NCBI GenBank assembly: GCA_910585345.1
Contig: CAJUDS010000029.1
Location: forward strand, 1-12,267
Length of the DNA stretch: 12,267 nt
Source of the DNA: an uncultured Lachnospiraceae bacterium
GTDB taxonomy: Bacteria; Bacillota; Clostridia; Lachnospirales; Lachnospiraceae
Direction of reading: 5' to 3'
Under the pieces are notes generated by a model. That model saw only the letters and a list, made by a program, of their open reading frames with translations. It was not told the DNA's origin and ran no database searches. A program made the position numbers and the translations under genes. Of this stretch, positions 1-6,765 are shown piece after piece (within the stretch, counting starts at the first letter, position 1; each line of letters begins with the position of its first letter).

Positions 1-1
1 G

Positions 2-484
2 TACGCGTACTGTGCAAATAATCCGGTGAAGTATGTTGACCCGACCGGGCATATGTTGTGTCCGATAAACACTACAAATCCAGGGTTTGAGGGAGAGGAT
101 GGAACTAAAATATTATTTAGAGGTGATAGAGCAAGTGTTGTTCCTGATGATGTATTTGAAAATGGATTTATACCAAAAGGAACGCATAATGATCCATTGC
201 TGCATACTGTAAGTAATGTTACTGCTGGAAATTTTGTATCAACTTCTATCGATGAGACAATTGCTACGGGATTTGCAGGAAAGAACGGGTATGTATATGT
301 AATTCAAACAGATAACTATATTGATATAAATAGTACATATGGACCAAAAGCATATTTTCCAGAACAAATGGAATTTTCAATTCCAGGTGGGGTAAAACCG
401 TCTGAAATAATTGGTGCATATAAAATGCAAGGTGGAAAAAATACAGGAGATTTTATTTTTAATCCTAACTTTGGAGGAAAATAA
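2..484 (+). CDS. RHS-repeat protein C-terminus with ADP-ribosyltransferase toxin domain (5'-partial)
   Basis: The frame is open to the left edge, so this is the 3' end of a larger gene; the GTG at 26 and ATG at 50 are internal. The first residues, YAYCANNPVKYVDPTGH, are the end of an RHS-associated core, where variable C-terminal toxins are joined. The ~145 residues after DPTGH are much more AT-rich and read as an R-S-E class ADP-ribosyltransferase. Counting from the GTG at 26, the elements are FRGD with R32, VSTS at 71-74, and PEQMEF with Q114-x-E116, followed by a PGGV segment. The order and spacing (RGD, later NGFIPKGT, VSTS, GYVYVIQT, Q-x-E, PGG) resemble the pierisin/scabin group, whose known members ADP-ribosylate guanine in DNA. 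The nucleic-acid target here is inferred; a protein target is possible. The gene overlaps the next one by one base (TAATG), as expected for a toxin-immunity pair. Confidence 0.85.
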   Translation, partial: YAYCANNPVKYVDPTGHMLCPINTTNPGFEGEDGTKILFRGDRASVVPDDVFENGFIPKGTHNDPLLHTVSNVTAGNFVSTSIDETIATGFAGKNGYVYVIQTDNYIDINSTYGPKAYFPEQMEFSIPGGVKPSEIIGAYKMQGGKNTGDFIFNPNFGGK

Positions 485-891
485 TGGAGAATGAAAAATA
501 TAAGATTTTGTGTGTTGAAAAAGGATTAAAAAAGGAAGCGATAATAGAGTTAGTAGAAGATAACGATACTGTTGGAATTAAGTTTTCCTTAGATAGATTT
601 GTTATTGAAAAAAAAGGTGAAAACTATTTTGAAACGTTAATTGAACTAAGAAAAAATTTGGAAATAATGGATATTAAATTATTGTGTAAAGGTTGTTGCA
701 GGAATGTATATCCATCAGGAATGATGCTAAGTATGGGAGTAGGTAGGAAGGCTTATACTCTGGATTATGGAAAGCAAGCAAAAACCAGTTCATTAGTTGA
801 TATATTTGACTCTTGCTCAATTGAGGAATATGCGACGATTGATCAACAAAAAGATTTTTTTGAAAATTGGTTGAAAAGTATCACGGGGTAG
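484..891 (+). CDS. Candidate immunity protein for the RHS toxin (135 aa, unknown family)
   Basis: The ATG overlaps the toxin stop codon by one base, so translation is probably coupled, and the toxin's terminal GGAGG (474-478) serves as ribosome binding site. I do not recognise a named domain. The protein is soluble, with no signal peptide or membrane segment. It has a lysine/glutamate-rich N-terminal half and a distinctive central stretch LLCKGCCRNVYPSGM (residues 67-80) with C68, C71 and C72, followed by a glycine-rich MGVGRKAY and an aromatic C-terminus (DFFENWLKS). The three clustered cysteines could bind metal or be structural. Its position directly after an RHS toxin domain, AT-rich composition and small size are the usual marks of a cognate immunity protein. 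That role rests on context, not on sequence homology that I can identify. Confidence 0.7.
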   Translation: MENEKYKILCVEKGLKKEAIIELVEDNDTVGIKFSLDRFVIEKKGENYFETLIELRKNLEIMDIKLLCKGCCRNVYPSGMMLSMGVGRKAYTLDYGKQAKTSSLVDIFDSCSIEEYATIDQQKDFFENWLKSITG

Positions 892-895
892 AAAC

Positions 896-1348
896 ATGGC
901 AATTTATTTTTATAAAATAAGTGATGAATATGGTTGTTTTTCAAATTTCTCACACTACAGTTTTAACCTAGACGGGAAAAAGTGGATGACGAGTGAACAT
1001 TATTTTCAGGCACAGAAATTTTGTGGTACAAAATACGAAGAAAAAATTCGTTTGCTTGATAACCCAATGAAAGCAGCGAAGATGGGGAGAAACAGAGCAT
1101 TACCATTGAGAAAGGATTGGGAAGAGGTAAAAGATGATATTATGAGAAAAGCCGTGTTTGCAAAATTTTCACAGAATAAAGAGATTAGGGATGTTTTGAT
1201 ATCTACTGGTAAGGAAAATATTGTTGAAGAAACAATTAATGATTATTATTGGGGGTGCGGAAGAAATGGTTTAGGAAAAAATATGTTAGGATATATATTA
1301 ATGGAAGTAAGAGAAAAGTTGTTATTTCTTGAAAACTTAAATGATTAA
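896..1348 (+). CDS. NADAR domain protein (YbiA/DUF1768 family)
   Basis: The 150-aa protein is a complete single-domain NADAR. Family motifs run in order: GCFSNF (13-18), WMTSEHYFQAQKF (30-42, with conserved E34), AAKMGR (60-65), LRKDW (71-75), a run ending AVFAKFSQN (86-94), STGKENIVEE (103-112), DYYWGCG (116-122), and GLGKNMLGYILMEVRE (125-140). Family members cleave N-glycosidic bonds to ADP-ribose-type groups. Characterised examples reverse ADP-ribosylated guanosine and some act as antitoxins to DNA-modifying DarT-type toxins. E. coli YbiA is a riboflavin-biosynthesis-linked homologue, so another role is possible. It starts 4 bp after the immunity candidate and shares its low GC, so the three genes are probably one transcript. 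Because the toxin is an ADP-ribosyltransferase, I infer that this enzyme may undo self-modification. Confidence 0.9.
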   Translation: MAIYFYKISDEYGCFSNFSHYSFNLDGKKWMTSEHYFQAQKFCGTKYEEKIRLLDNPMKAAKMGRNRALPLRKDWEEVKDDIMRKAVFAKFSQNKEIRDVLISTGKENIVEETINDYYWGCGRNGLGKNMLGYILMEVREKLLFLENLND

Positions 1349-1377
1349 ATAGTACATTAGCTTGTTATTTTTTCAAC

Positions 1378-1672
1378 CATCGCACTGCACAAATATTCTG
1401 TTTCCGTTCCGTTGCGGAGGACATCAGAAGTTTCTTACTGCCCTGTGGGCAGCCAGCAGTTCCCGGACATGGATGTCCGGGAAAAGCCGCCTTCGCCCGG
1501 ATGGCGAATCAGGCTGTCTGCGTGGCAGATGCAACAACGAAAAAGCTACACTCTGCCTGAAAATATTTCAATACACGGGTCAGGGCAGTTAGAAACTTCA
1601 ATGTCCGCAGCCCGGAACAGAAACAGAAATTTGAGCAGGACGATGGAAGAGACAAAAGTAATACTGCCTGAT
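1378..1672 (+). repeat. Dispersed ~295-bp structured repeat, copy 1
   Basis: This copy matches 6149-6443 at a constant offset of 4771 bases with no net indel. By eye I count about 13 mismatches, or ~95% identity. A diverged inverted copy lies at the right edge. The core is a near-perfect palindrome at 1460-1483: 11-bp arms TTCCCGGACAT / ATGTCCGGGAA around a GG loop. Smaller inverted segments lie around it, such as CGCC...GGCG in 1490-1508. Short frames cross it on both strands, but none has protein-like composition or a ribosome binding site, so I treat it as non-coding. It lies about 30 bp after the NADAR stop. The boundaries are where the two copies stop matching. Confidence 0.9.
1460..1483. 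other. Near-perfect hairpin inside repeat copy 1
   Basis: Arms TTCCCGGACAT (1460-1470) and ATGTCCGGGAA (1473-1483) are separated by GG. No T-run follows (AAAAGCC), so it does not look like an intrinsic terminator on the plus strand. The same hairpin occurs at 6231-6254, and a modified version at 12203-12226. Confidence 0.85.
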
Positions 1673-2210
1673 GGAAATGCAGAAAAGGCAGTGTTAGTAT
1701 CACTTTGCCTGTAAAGATTCTTGCGTTAGCTATCACATGTGGCATTGACGGACAGAAAAATGAAGCTGCCAATTCAGCAAATGTGACAGCCTGTTAATAA
1801 CGTATTTTACAGATTTCGTTGATTAAGTTAGCAGGAAAACACTGGTTAAGGAAAGTTGGAAAGGAAGTGGTAAGGAACTAAAAAATACTTATATGTGATT
1901 ATTGTTTATAGATTTTTGGTCAGAAATGAATGAAATCAACTATTCGACGCGATAAGCCGATTTGTTGTCGTTGGAATAAGCCGAACTGAAATCCTTTCTG
2001 TAAGTTGTGATGCGCAGATTTAGAAAAATGAAAAACAGAAATGTCTGGCAGTCAGAGGAAACAGGTTGTCAGAAAAACAGGCATAAGGTGAAAAAATGAG
2101 ATCGAAAAACGTTTAAAGTTATACATACATTAACACCAGACCACCTGCGTTTGCTTTTCAATACTGCATCTGTGATACCACTGCCAAATGGATGAAATAA
2201 AGTCTGATTC

Positions 2211-2243
2211 AATCCCAAACAGGTACGCAACTGATTTGGGATT
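2211..2243. other. Inverted repeat / hairpin
   Basis: Perfect 9-bp arms AATCCCAAA (2211-2219) and TTTGGGATT (2235-2243) enclose a 15-base loop. The following sequence is T-rich but interrupted (GTTTGCCGTTTCTTTT). It could be a decayed terminator or a leftover mobile-element end; no gene is near enough to decide. Confidence 0.4.
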
Positions 2244-2467
2244 GTTTGCCGTTTCTTTTATCAGATTCATACATGTAGAATCTGCCTGTTACTGACTGTC
2301 GGAAAAAGACAGTTTGTCTTGGAGTTGGTCAGTCAACTTCGAAGATTTAACATGCACAACCGCCACATTGGAGAAGAGCAGCGGAAAGTATGAACTGTCC
2401 ACCTCTGGGGAGAAAGTCTGCTTCCACAGGCAATGAAGTGGGCAGATGCAGAACAGATATCTGATCA

Positions 2468-2491
2468 GCATCGGGGAAGCCCCGTGCTTTT
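2468..2491 (+). terminator. Possible intrinsic terminator within decayed DNA
   Basis: GCA-T-CGGGG, a short AAG loop, then CCCCG-TGC form a GC-rich stem with one bulged T. TTTT follows at 2488-2491. No intact gene is upstream, so if functional it would be a relic. Confidence 0.35.
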
Positions 2492-3466
2492 CTGACTGCC
2501 ACTGGATTACTGACTTTGCGTGGCATCTTTGGAAACCACTGTTTTCTGAAAAAGATAAATCCTGATTTTATAATTCTTCAAGGTGGATTTACAGTGACCG
2601 GGTTTTCCTGTGTCCTGTTGTGTAAGACTGCTGTCCGGTATCTGGCAGTGGGACATCTGCATTGTGGTAACTGTAAATATCTCTCCTCCTGAAACGCGAC
2701 ACAGGACTTTACTGGCAGTTGGATGATCTGGAATGTAATCTGTGGACATATAGAAACTGCTACATGACAGGCCGTTTCTCTGCCTTCTGCCTGTAACGTC
2801 TGGGGAAGCGCACCACAGCATCTGCCGTAGCCAACCGGAATGCGTAAGGCTCAGACTTTGAGCTGTCCTGCCAGTGGGACAGGCTGTTTTGCATGGAATA
2901 AACGATGCAGACTTGAAACGATGGATTGTGGAAATTTCGGAATCTGCTTCTCTGTATTACTGCTATCCGGGAATGGGTATAGAAGCACTGCCAGCATAAA
3001 TGCGGTTGAACTGGGATACAGGCTGGATGATTCCGAACGTTCTGGATAGATCAGGTGTCGTAAACGTGGACAGGCTGGAGAAATCCTGTCTGCATACCAG
3101 CCTGTACTGCATGTAATAATGCTTCATGTGTTATGTAAATTATGCATCTAAGACTTTCACGATGCAGAATACGAATATACCTGAATAATGGAGACTGGTG
3201 AAAGTGGCATAAATGCAGGCAAATTCAGAGGATTATTGTGTGTATCTCCGTCTATGCCGCATGTGCCAGTGCAGGACAAGCTGTGCAGACCCTGTGCCGG
3301 AATGCTTCAGAATGCAGGACAAGACCTTATGAAAGCTGACAGTCCACTGTCCACCGGGCAGATGATGAAAAGCCCTACTGTTTCTGCGTACAAATGCAGC
3401 TTTTCAGCCTACCGTCCAGCCATGCAGAAGAGAAAACGGGACAAAGAGCACCCTGACGGAGCCAAT

Positions 3467-3740
3467 CGGAAAGGAACCAGCCCGTGTGCTGGAAACCGCG
3501 GAAAGAGTATTGAAGGCAGACAGCTGCATCCTATACTGCTTCTATGGGAGCCGGAAAACTGTGGCACTGTATATCGTGCCATGTAACGGACACCACCGGG
3601 TAAAGTCGGAAAGGAACCAGCCTGTGTGGCGGAAGATTCGGAAACGAGAGCACAGGAAACGGCAGTGTTCTATGCTTCGTATGAGCCGGGAACAACGGTA
3701 TAGTATGCTCCTACGGGTAACGGACGCCACCGGATGAAGA
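3467..3740. repeat. Degenerate tandem units (~130-140 bp period)
   Basis: Two blocks repeat imperfectly. TCGGAAAGGAACCAGCC occurs near 3467 and again near 3606, each followed by a GTGTG-GGAA-type stretch. AACGGACACCACCGGGTAAAG near 3587 recurs as AACGGACGCCACCGGATGAAG near 3717. A weaker related segment (CTGTCCACCGGGCAGATGATG) lies near 3347. No frame stays open across the units with sensible protein content. The spacing would fit two RHS repeats (~21 codons each), and a clear RHS motif starts at 3771, so these may be heavily mutated RHS units. That link is inference. Confidence 0.4.
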
Positions 3741-3770
3741 CGGGGGACTGTGCCTGCACTGTCCCACGGC

Positions 3771-3833
3771 CGCAGCGAAACCTACCGCTACGACAGACAG
3801 GGCCGCCTGAGCGCCCATACGGACAGAAAAGGC
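3771..3833 (+). pseudogene. RHS (YD) repeat fragment
   Basis: This stretch encodes ETYRYDRQGRLSAHTDRKG, a textbook YD/RHS repeat with the Y-D-x-x-G-R-L core. Only one unit is readable, and it runs directly in frame into an IS3-type transposase fragment, so it cannot be part of a working gene. It is higher in GC than the toxin domain at the left edge, as RHS cores usually are. It is probably debris from an earlier RHS gene or displaced 3' end in the same locus. Confidence 0.65.
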
Positions 3834-4032
3834 AGGAGACTCCTCCACAGCGACCAGGGATACCAGTATACGTCAAAGGCATTTGTAGAATTCTGTGAAT
3901 CTGTACGATTTCCAGACACAGGAGGTGTTGTATCAGACAGTGGAAGAATTTGCTTATGTCACGTATAACCACATCCGTCCTTACAACTATAATGGATACC
4001 GCACTCCTTATCAGGTACGGTCTGCATCTTAA
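3834..4032 (+). pseudogene. IS3-family transposase (OrfB) remnant
   Basis: Two frames hold pieces of the rve-type integrase domain. The first (to about 3900) reads LLHSDQGYQYTSKAFVEFC and contains the second catalytic Asp in HSDQG. The second frame (3901-4032) reads YQTVEEFAYVTYNHIRP, then NGYRTPYQVRSAS, then stop, which is the usual C-terminus. Between them about 50 residues, including the expected catalytic Glu, are missing and the frame changes. The N-terminal domain and OrfA are also absent. No clear terminal inverted repeat is visible after the stop. It is a dead insertion-sequence tail. Confidence 0.8.
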
Positions 4033-4069
4033 ATATAAAAACTGATTTTTAGCCATAAGCGTTACAAAA

Positions 4070-4150
4070 ATGCTTGACCACAACACCAGCAGGGAAACCA
4101 TGAGCGATAAAATCAAGCGTATGCTGAAAAATGAGATGCGGCAGATGTAA
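4070..4150 (+). pseudogene. Short unrecognised coding remnant (26 codons)
   Basis: The frame reads MLDHNTSRETMSDKIKRMLK followed by NEMRQM and a stop, and stays open back to about 4046. The residue mix is protein-like, charged and helical, unlike the noise around it. There is no ribosome binding site and no match I recognise. It may be the C-terminal tail of a lost gene between the IS3 remnant and the nuclease gene. Confidence 0.25.
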
Positions 4151-4193
4151 AAAGGCGATAACGGAAACAGGCTGGGAATCAGAAATGTGCTGG

Positions 4194-4216
4194 CTCCCGG
4201 TTTGTAAAATCGGGAG
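4194..4216 (+). promoter_or_regulatory. Hairpin overlapping the ribosome binding site of the nuclease gene
   Basis: CTCCCG (4194-4199) and CGGGAG (4211-4216) are perfect 6-bp arms around an 11-base AT-rich loop. The right arm contains most of the Shine-Dalgarno GGGAGG (4212-4217) for the ATG at 4229. A transcript from upstream would include both arms and could hide the site; one starting within the loop would not. Such protection from read-through is known for some transposase genes. Its operation here is inferred. Confidence 0.45.
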
Positions 4217-4228
4217 GTTTATGGTAGT

Positions 4229-5074
4229 ATGGAGATACGAAAACAGAAGGGAAAGCAGGTGGGAAGATTGACAGTGACGGAACAGATAGACCAGAAACAT
4301 CAGGAAGATTTACAGAGGTTAAGAGGTTTTCGCCTGCTTGATGATGACTTCCTCACAAAGTGTTTTGAGGGAGATACGGCAAGCATAGAACTGGTATTGC
4401 AGATTGTGCTGGAAAAGCCGGATTTAAAGGTGCTGGACGTCCGCACCCAGGTATTTGTGGAGAATTTGTTGAATCGTTCAGTAAGGTTTGATATTCTTGC
4501 TACTGACAGTACCGGTGCTAAAATAAATGTTGAAATCCAACGAGCCGATAAAGGAGCCGGGAGAAAAAGAGCAAGGTATAATTCCAGCATGATGGACGCA
4601 ACTCTTTTGAAGAAAGGTGATGATTTTGACAATCTTCCAGAAACATGGGTAGTGTTTATCACGGAAAATGATGTGATAGGAAAAGGACTGCCACTCTATC
4701 CAGTTGAGCGCTGGTTTTTAGGAACCGGAGAAAGATTTGAGGACGGTTCACATATACTGTATGTAAACGGCGCTTATCGTGGAGATACACCAATCGGAAA
4801 ACTCATGCATGATTTTTCATGTACTAATGCGGCAGATATGTATTATACGACACTGGCAGACAGAGTTCGTTTTTTCAAGGAAAGTAAGGAGGGCATTTTA
4901 ATCATGTGCAAAGTCATGGAGGATATGAGAAAAGAATCTTTACAAGAGGGCATAAAAGAAGGGGCAATAAATACTGCTAAAAGAATGTTGGCAGATGGAA
5001 TGTTGACACTTGAAAAAATTGCGGAATATGCAGGACTTCCACTTGACGAAGTGAAAAAACTGAAAGCAGAATAA
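4229..5074 (+). CDS. Rpn-type PD-(D/E)XK nuclease / transposase-like protein
   Basis: This intact 281-aa protein belongs to the PD-(D/E)XK nuclease family transposase group (Rpn-related). The N-terminal part has the family signature RLLDDDFLTKCFEGD (35-49). The nuclease core follows: D88 in VRFDILATD and E102-x-Q104 in KINVEIQRAD, then a helix with RARYNSSMMDATLL and the strand ETWVVFITEND. A segment around 205-225 (YYTTLADRVRFFKESKEG) is also typical. The C-terminal tail (232-281) is a short repeat-like helical region. Related Rpn proteins are DNA endonucleases that promote RecA-independent recombination. The ATG is preceded by GGGAGG at 4212-4217, and an ATG at 4221 is out of frame. The gene is monocistronic, between an IS3 remnant and a terminator, and is the only clearly intact gene between the two repeat copies. 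Confidence 0.9.
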   Translation: MEIRKQKGKQVGRLTVTEQIDQKHQEDLQRLRGFRLLDDDFLTKCFEGDTASIELVLQIVLEKPDLKVLDVRTQVFVENLLNRSVRFDILATDSTGAKINVEIQRADKGAGRKRARYNSSMMDATLLKKGDDFDNLPETWVVFITENDVIGKGLPLYPVERWFLGTGERFEDGSHILYVNGAYRGDTPIGKLMHDFSCTNAADMYYTTLADRVRFFKESKEGILIMCKVMEDMRKESLQEGIKEGAINTAKRMLADGMLTLEKIAEYAGLPLDEVKKLKAE

Positions 5075-5094
5075 ATGAAATAAAGGGAACGTAA

Positions 5095-5121
5095 AGAGCC
5101 AAGAAAAAAATTCTTGGCTCT
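5095..5121. terminator. Intrinsic terminator after the nuclease gene
   Basis: Perfect 11-bp arms AGAGCCAAGAA (5095-5105) and TTCTTGGCTCT (5111-5121) enclose an A5 loop, 20 bp after the stop at 5074. The T-run after it is short (CTTAGATTT). It lies between convergent genes and may serve both strands. Confidence 0.75.
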
Positions 5122-5151
5122 CTTAGATTTATAATACTAAAAATCACATTA

Positions 5152-5890
5152 CTACATATAGCGCTTGGGTGATTCCCTTATGCATTCTAAATATTCATTA
5201 TAATTTATATTATCAGGTCTAACGTCAATACCATCAATAAAGATTATATACTTTTTAGATACTTTAATTCCTTCCAAAGCATTAATAAATTGTTTTTCAA
5301 GAAACATTAAATTACTTTGAAATCGAGTATCGCTGAATTTAATTTCTTTAGAGTCTCCCATTTCACCACGCAAATGTTCAAAAACCACTGTTGCGGAATC
5401 TTTTGCTTGCTCTACAAACTCAATTGCTGGTTTTATTTCTGGTTTAAATGCACTATAATAAAAATCATCGATTGCTTCTTTTAGTTTGTTAAATAACTTA
5501 CCATTGAAAATACTACGAACTTCTGTTTTATATATCTTATCTGGCATAAGAAGAAGTAATATCACTCTCCAAACATCAGTATAATCGCTCAAAATGAAAT
5601 CTCGTTGTTTTTTTAATCTAACAAATTTTCCATATTCTGTTTTCCCCCATGTAAACAATAGAAACATATGTATCTTCTATAACGTTATTGGACAAATAGA
5701 CAGAATAAGCCGTTTTTCCAGTACCTTTATCTCCTAATATTAAATACTTGTTATTTTCCAAAATTTGATCTAATTTATTGTCACGATAAAAAATGCGATT
5801 AAATAAGTCTCTGCTTGAACTATCTCGATAATTAGTGGCATCGTATTCGCCAAAGTTTATATCTGCAATTCTTTTGTATGCAATATCCAT
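5152..5890 (-). pseudogene. P-loop ATPase (Sll1717-like), frameshifted and truncated
   Basis: Translation from the ATG at 5890 (minus-strand AGTGAGGATG upstream) gives an N-terminal FGEYDATN motif, then Walker A GDKGTGKT at residues 53-60. This frame ends after 90 codons. The rest continues in another frame from about 5650 (GKTEYGKFVRLKKQRDF onward) to Walker B in YIIFIDGID near the end. Removing one G from the run of five (CCCCC on the plus strand at 5644-5648) joins the halves as VYMGKTEYGKF, so the lesion is a one-base insertion. The joined product would be ~245 aa and stops about 20 residues after Walker B, whereas relatives continue well beyond, so the 3' end is also lost. The order of motifs fits the Sll1717-type P-loop ATPases, whose function is not established. 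The gene is strongly AT-rich, suggesting transfer. Confidence 0.75.
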
Positions 5891-6148
5891 TATTCATCCT
5901 CACTTTTATCATTCTGTATTATTTTCACTTGGCTTTATAAATAGAATTATACTTATCTTAAAATTTTGATATTGTACATGAAACTGGAGTGAAAGTAAAG
6001 CCGATATAGACGAAAAATGCAAAAATAGTAGAAATAGTGTTGTTTTACTAGCTTCTGAAGAAATATTATAATAAATGAAAGCATGATTGTATATTTAAGA
6101 TGCTTTTGAATTAATGGAAGAGTGATTAGTGGTATTTTGACTTTCGCT
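5891..6148. other. AT-rich intergenic region upstream of the ATPase gene
   Basis: No gene is visible here. On the minus strand a TATAAT hexamer lies at 5951-5946, about 60 bases before the ATPase start. No good -35 hexamer sits at the usual spacing, so it is only a weak promoter candidate. Confidence 0.4.
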
Positions 6149-6443
6149 CATCGCACTGCACAAATATTCTGTTTCCGCTCCGTTGCGGAGGACATTAGAA
6201 ATTTCTTACTGCCCTGTGGAGAGCCAGCAGTTCCCGGACATGGATGTCCGGGAAAAGCCGCCTTCGCCTGGATGGCGAATCAGGCTGTCTGCGTGGCGGA
6301 TATGATAACGAAAAAGCTACACTCTGCCTGAAAATATTTCAATACACGGGTCAGGGCAGTTAGAAACTTCAATGTCCGCAGCCCGGAACAGAAACAGAAA
6401 TTCGAGCAGGACGATGGAAGAGACAAAAGGAATACTGCCTGAT
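6149..6443 (+). repeat. Dispersed ~295-bp structured repeat, copy 2
   Basis: This copy is in the same orientation as copy 1. Most differences cluster in a short block near 6297-6308, where copy 1 reads CAGATGCAACAACG and this copy CGGATATGATAACG. The central hairpin is unchanged at 6231-6254. Together the copies form direct repeats bracketing 1673-6148, which holds the decayed RHS/IS3 DNA, the nuclease gene and the broken ATPase. Homologous recombination between them could remove that 4.77-kb segment. Confidence 0.9.
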
Positions 6444-6645
6444 TGACAGAAAGAAAAATCAATTGTAATTGATACGATCCTATGCGGGATGAGGTTGGCG
6501 GCGCTCTCTTGTTGCCGGGTGAAATTCACAATATTACCTGAGCCTGCCGCTGCGACCACATTTGGAATATTCTATACGTCAAAAATCTCTATAGTTTATT
6601 GCAGATTGTTTAATAGTAATGTTGTGAAAAGAAGGCGGTAATTGT
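6444..6645. other. Intergenic sequence without a recognisable gene
   Basis: Copy 1 similarity stops at 6443. What follows has only short frames. A minus-strand frame reading VAAAGSGNIVNFTRQQESAA overlaps it but has no start context or known domain. Confidence 0.4.
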
Positions 6646-6651
6646 TATAAT
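6622..6651 (+). promoter_or_regulatory. Sigma-A type promoter for the fic pseudogene
   Basis: TTGTGA at 6622-6627, an 18-bp spacer and a perfect TATAAT at 6646-6651. It lies about 115 bp before the fic start, in AT-rich DNA. Confidence 0.5.
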
Positions 6652-6765
6652 AAAAAAGGATAGTGCGTGTCATGTCTGAATCGGCATTGGGCAGGATTCA
6701 AAACTGGACAGTAATAGTTCCAGAAAAGCGGATTGAAAAAAACAGTGTGGAAAATGGAGGCATGT

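Larger units (their letters stand above)
1673..3770. other. Long stretch without a recognisable gene (decayed DNA)
   Basis: About 2.1 kb of intermediate GC with only short, mutually contradictory frames on both strands. I found no convincing ribosome binding sites, no tRNA-like TTCGA loop context and no recognisable protein domain. Small structures include a 9-bp direct repeat ATAAGCCGA at 1952-1960 and 1976-1984, a 9-bp-arm hairpin at 2211-2243, and a terminator-like hairpin at 2468-2491. Towards the right end, units around 3467-3740 are degenerate repeats of each other. The likeliest reading is remnants of earlier RHS or mobile sequence with many indels. Immediately after copy 1, about 71 bp are absent after copy 2. 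Weak similarity (ATTGAC followed by an A-rich run) may resume at 1744. Confidence 0.55.

Noticed and set aside
1378..1674. Imperfect terminal inverted repeat (CCATC at both ends) of copy 1 as a MITE signature
   Set aside because: Only five bases match well, and copy 2 does not share the first and last bases, so it is likely chance.
1362..1772. Overlapping short frames on both strands across repeat copy 1, similar to frames in copy 2
   Set aside because: The similarity follows from the DNA repeat itself. The frames differ in length and phase between copies, and none has a ribosome binding site or protein-like composition.
2289..3586. Several 60-130 codon frames in the decayed region
   Set aside because: They have odd Cys/Arg/Ser-rich composition, no ribosome binding sites, overlaps on opposite strands and no recognisable motif.
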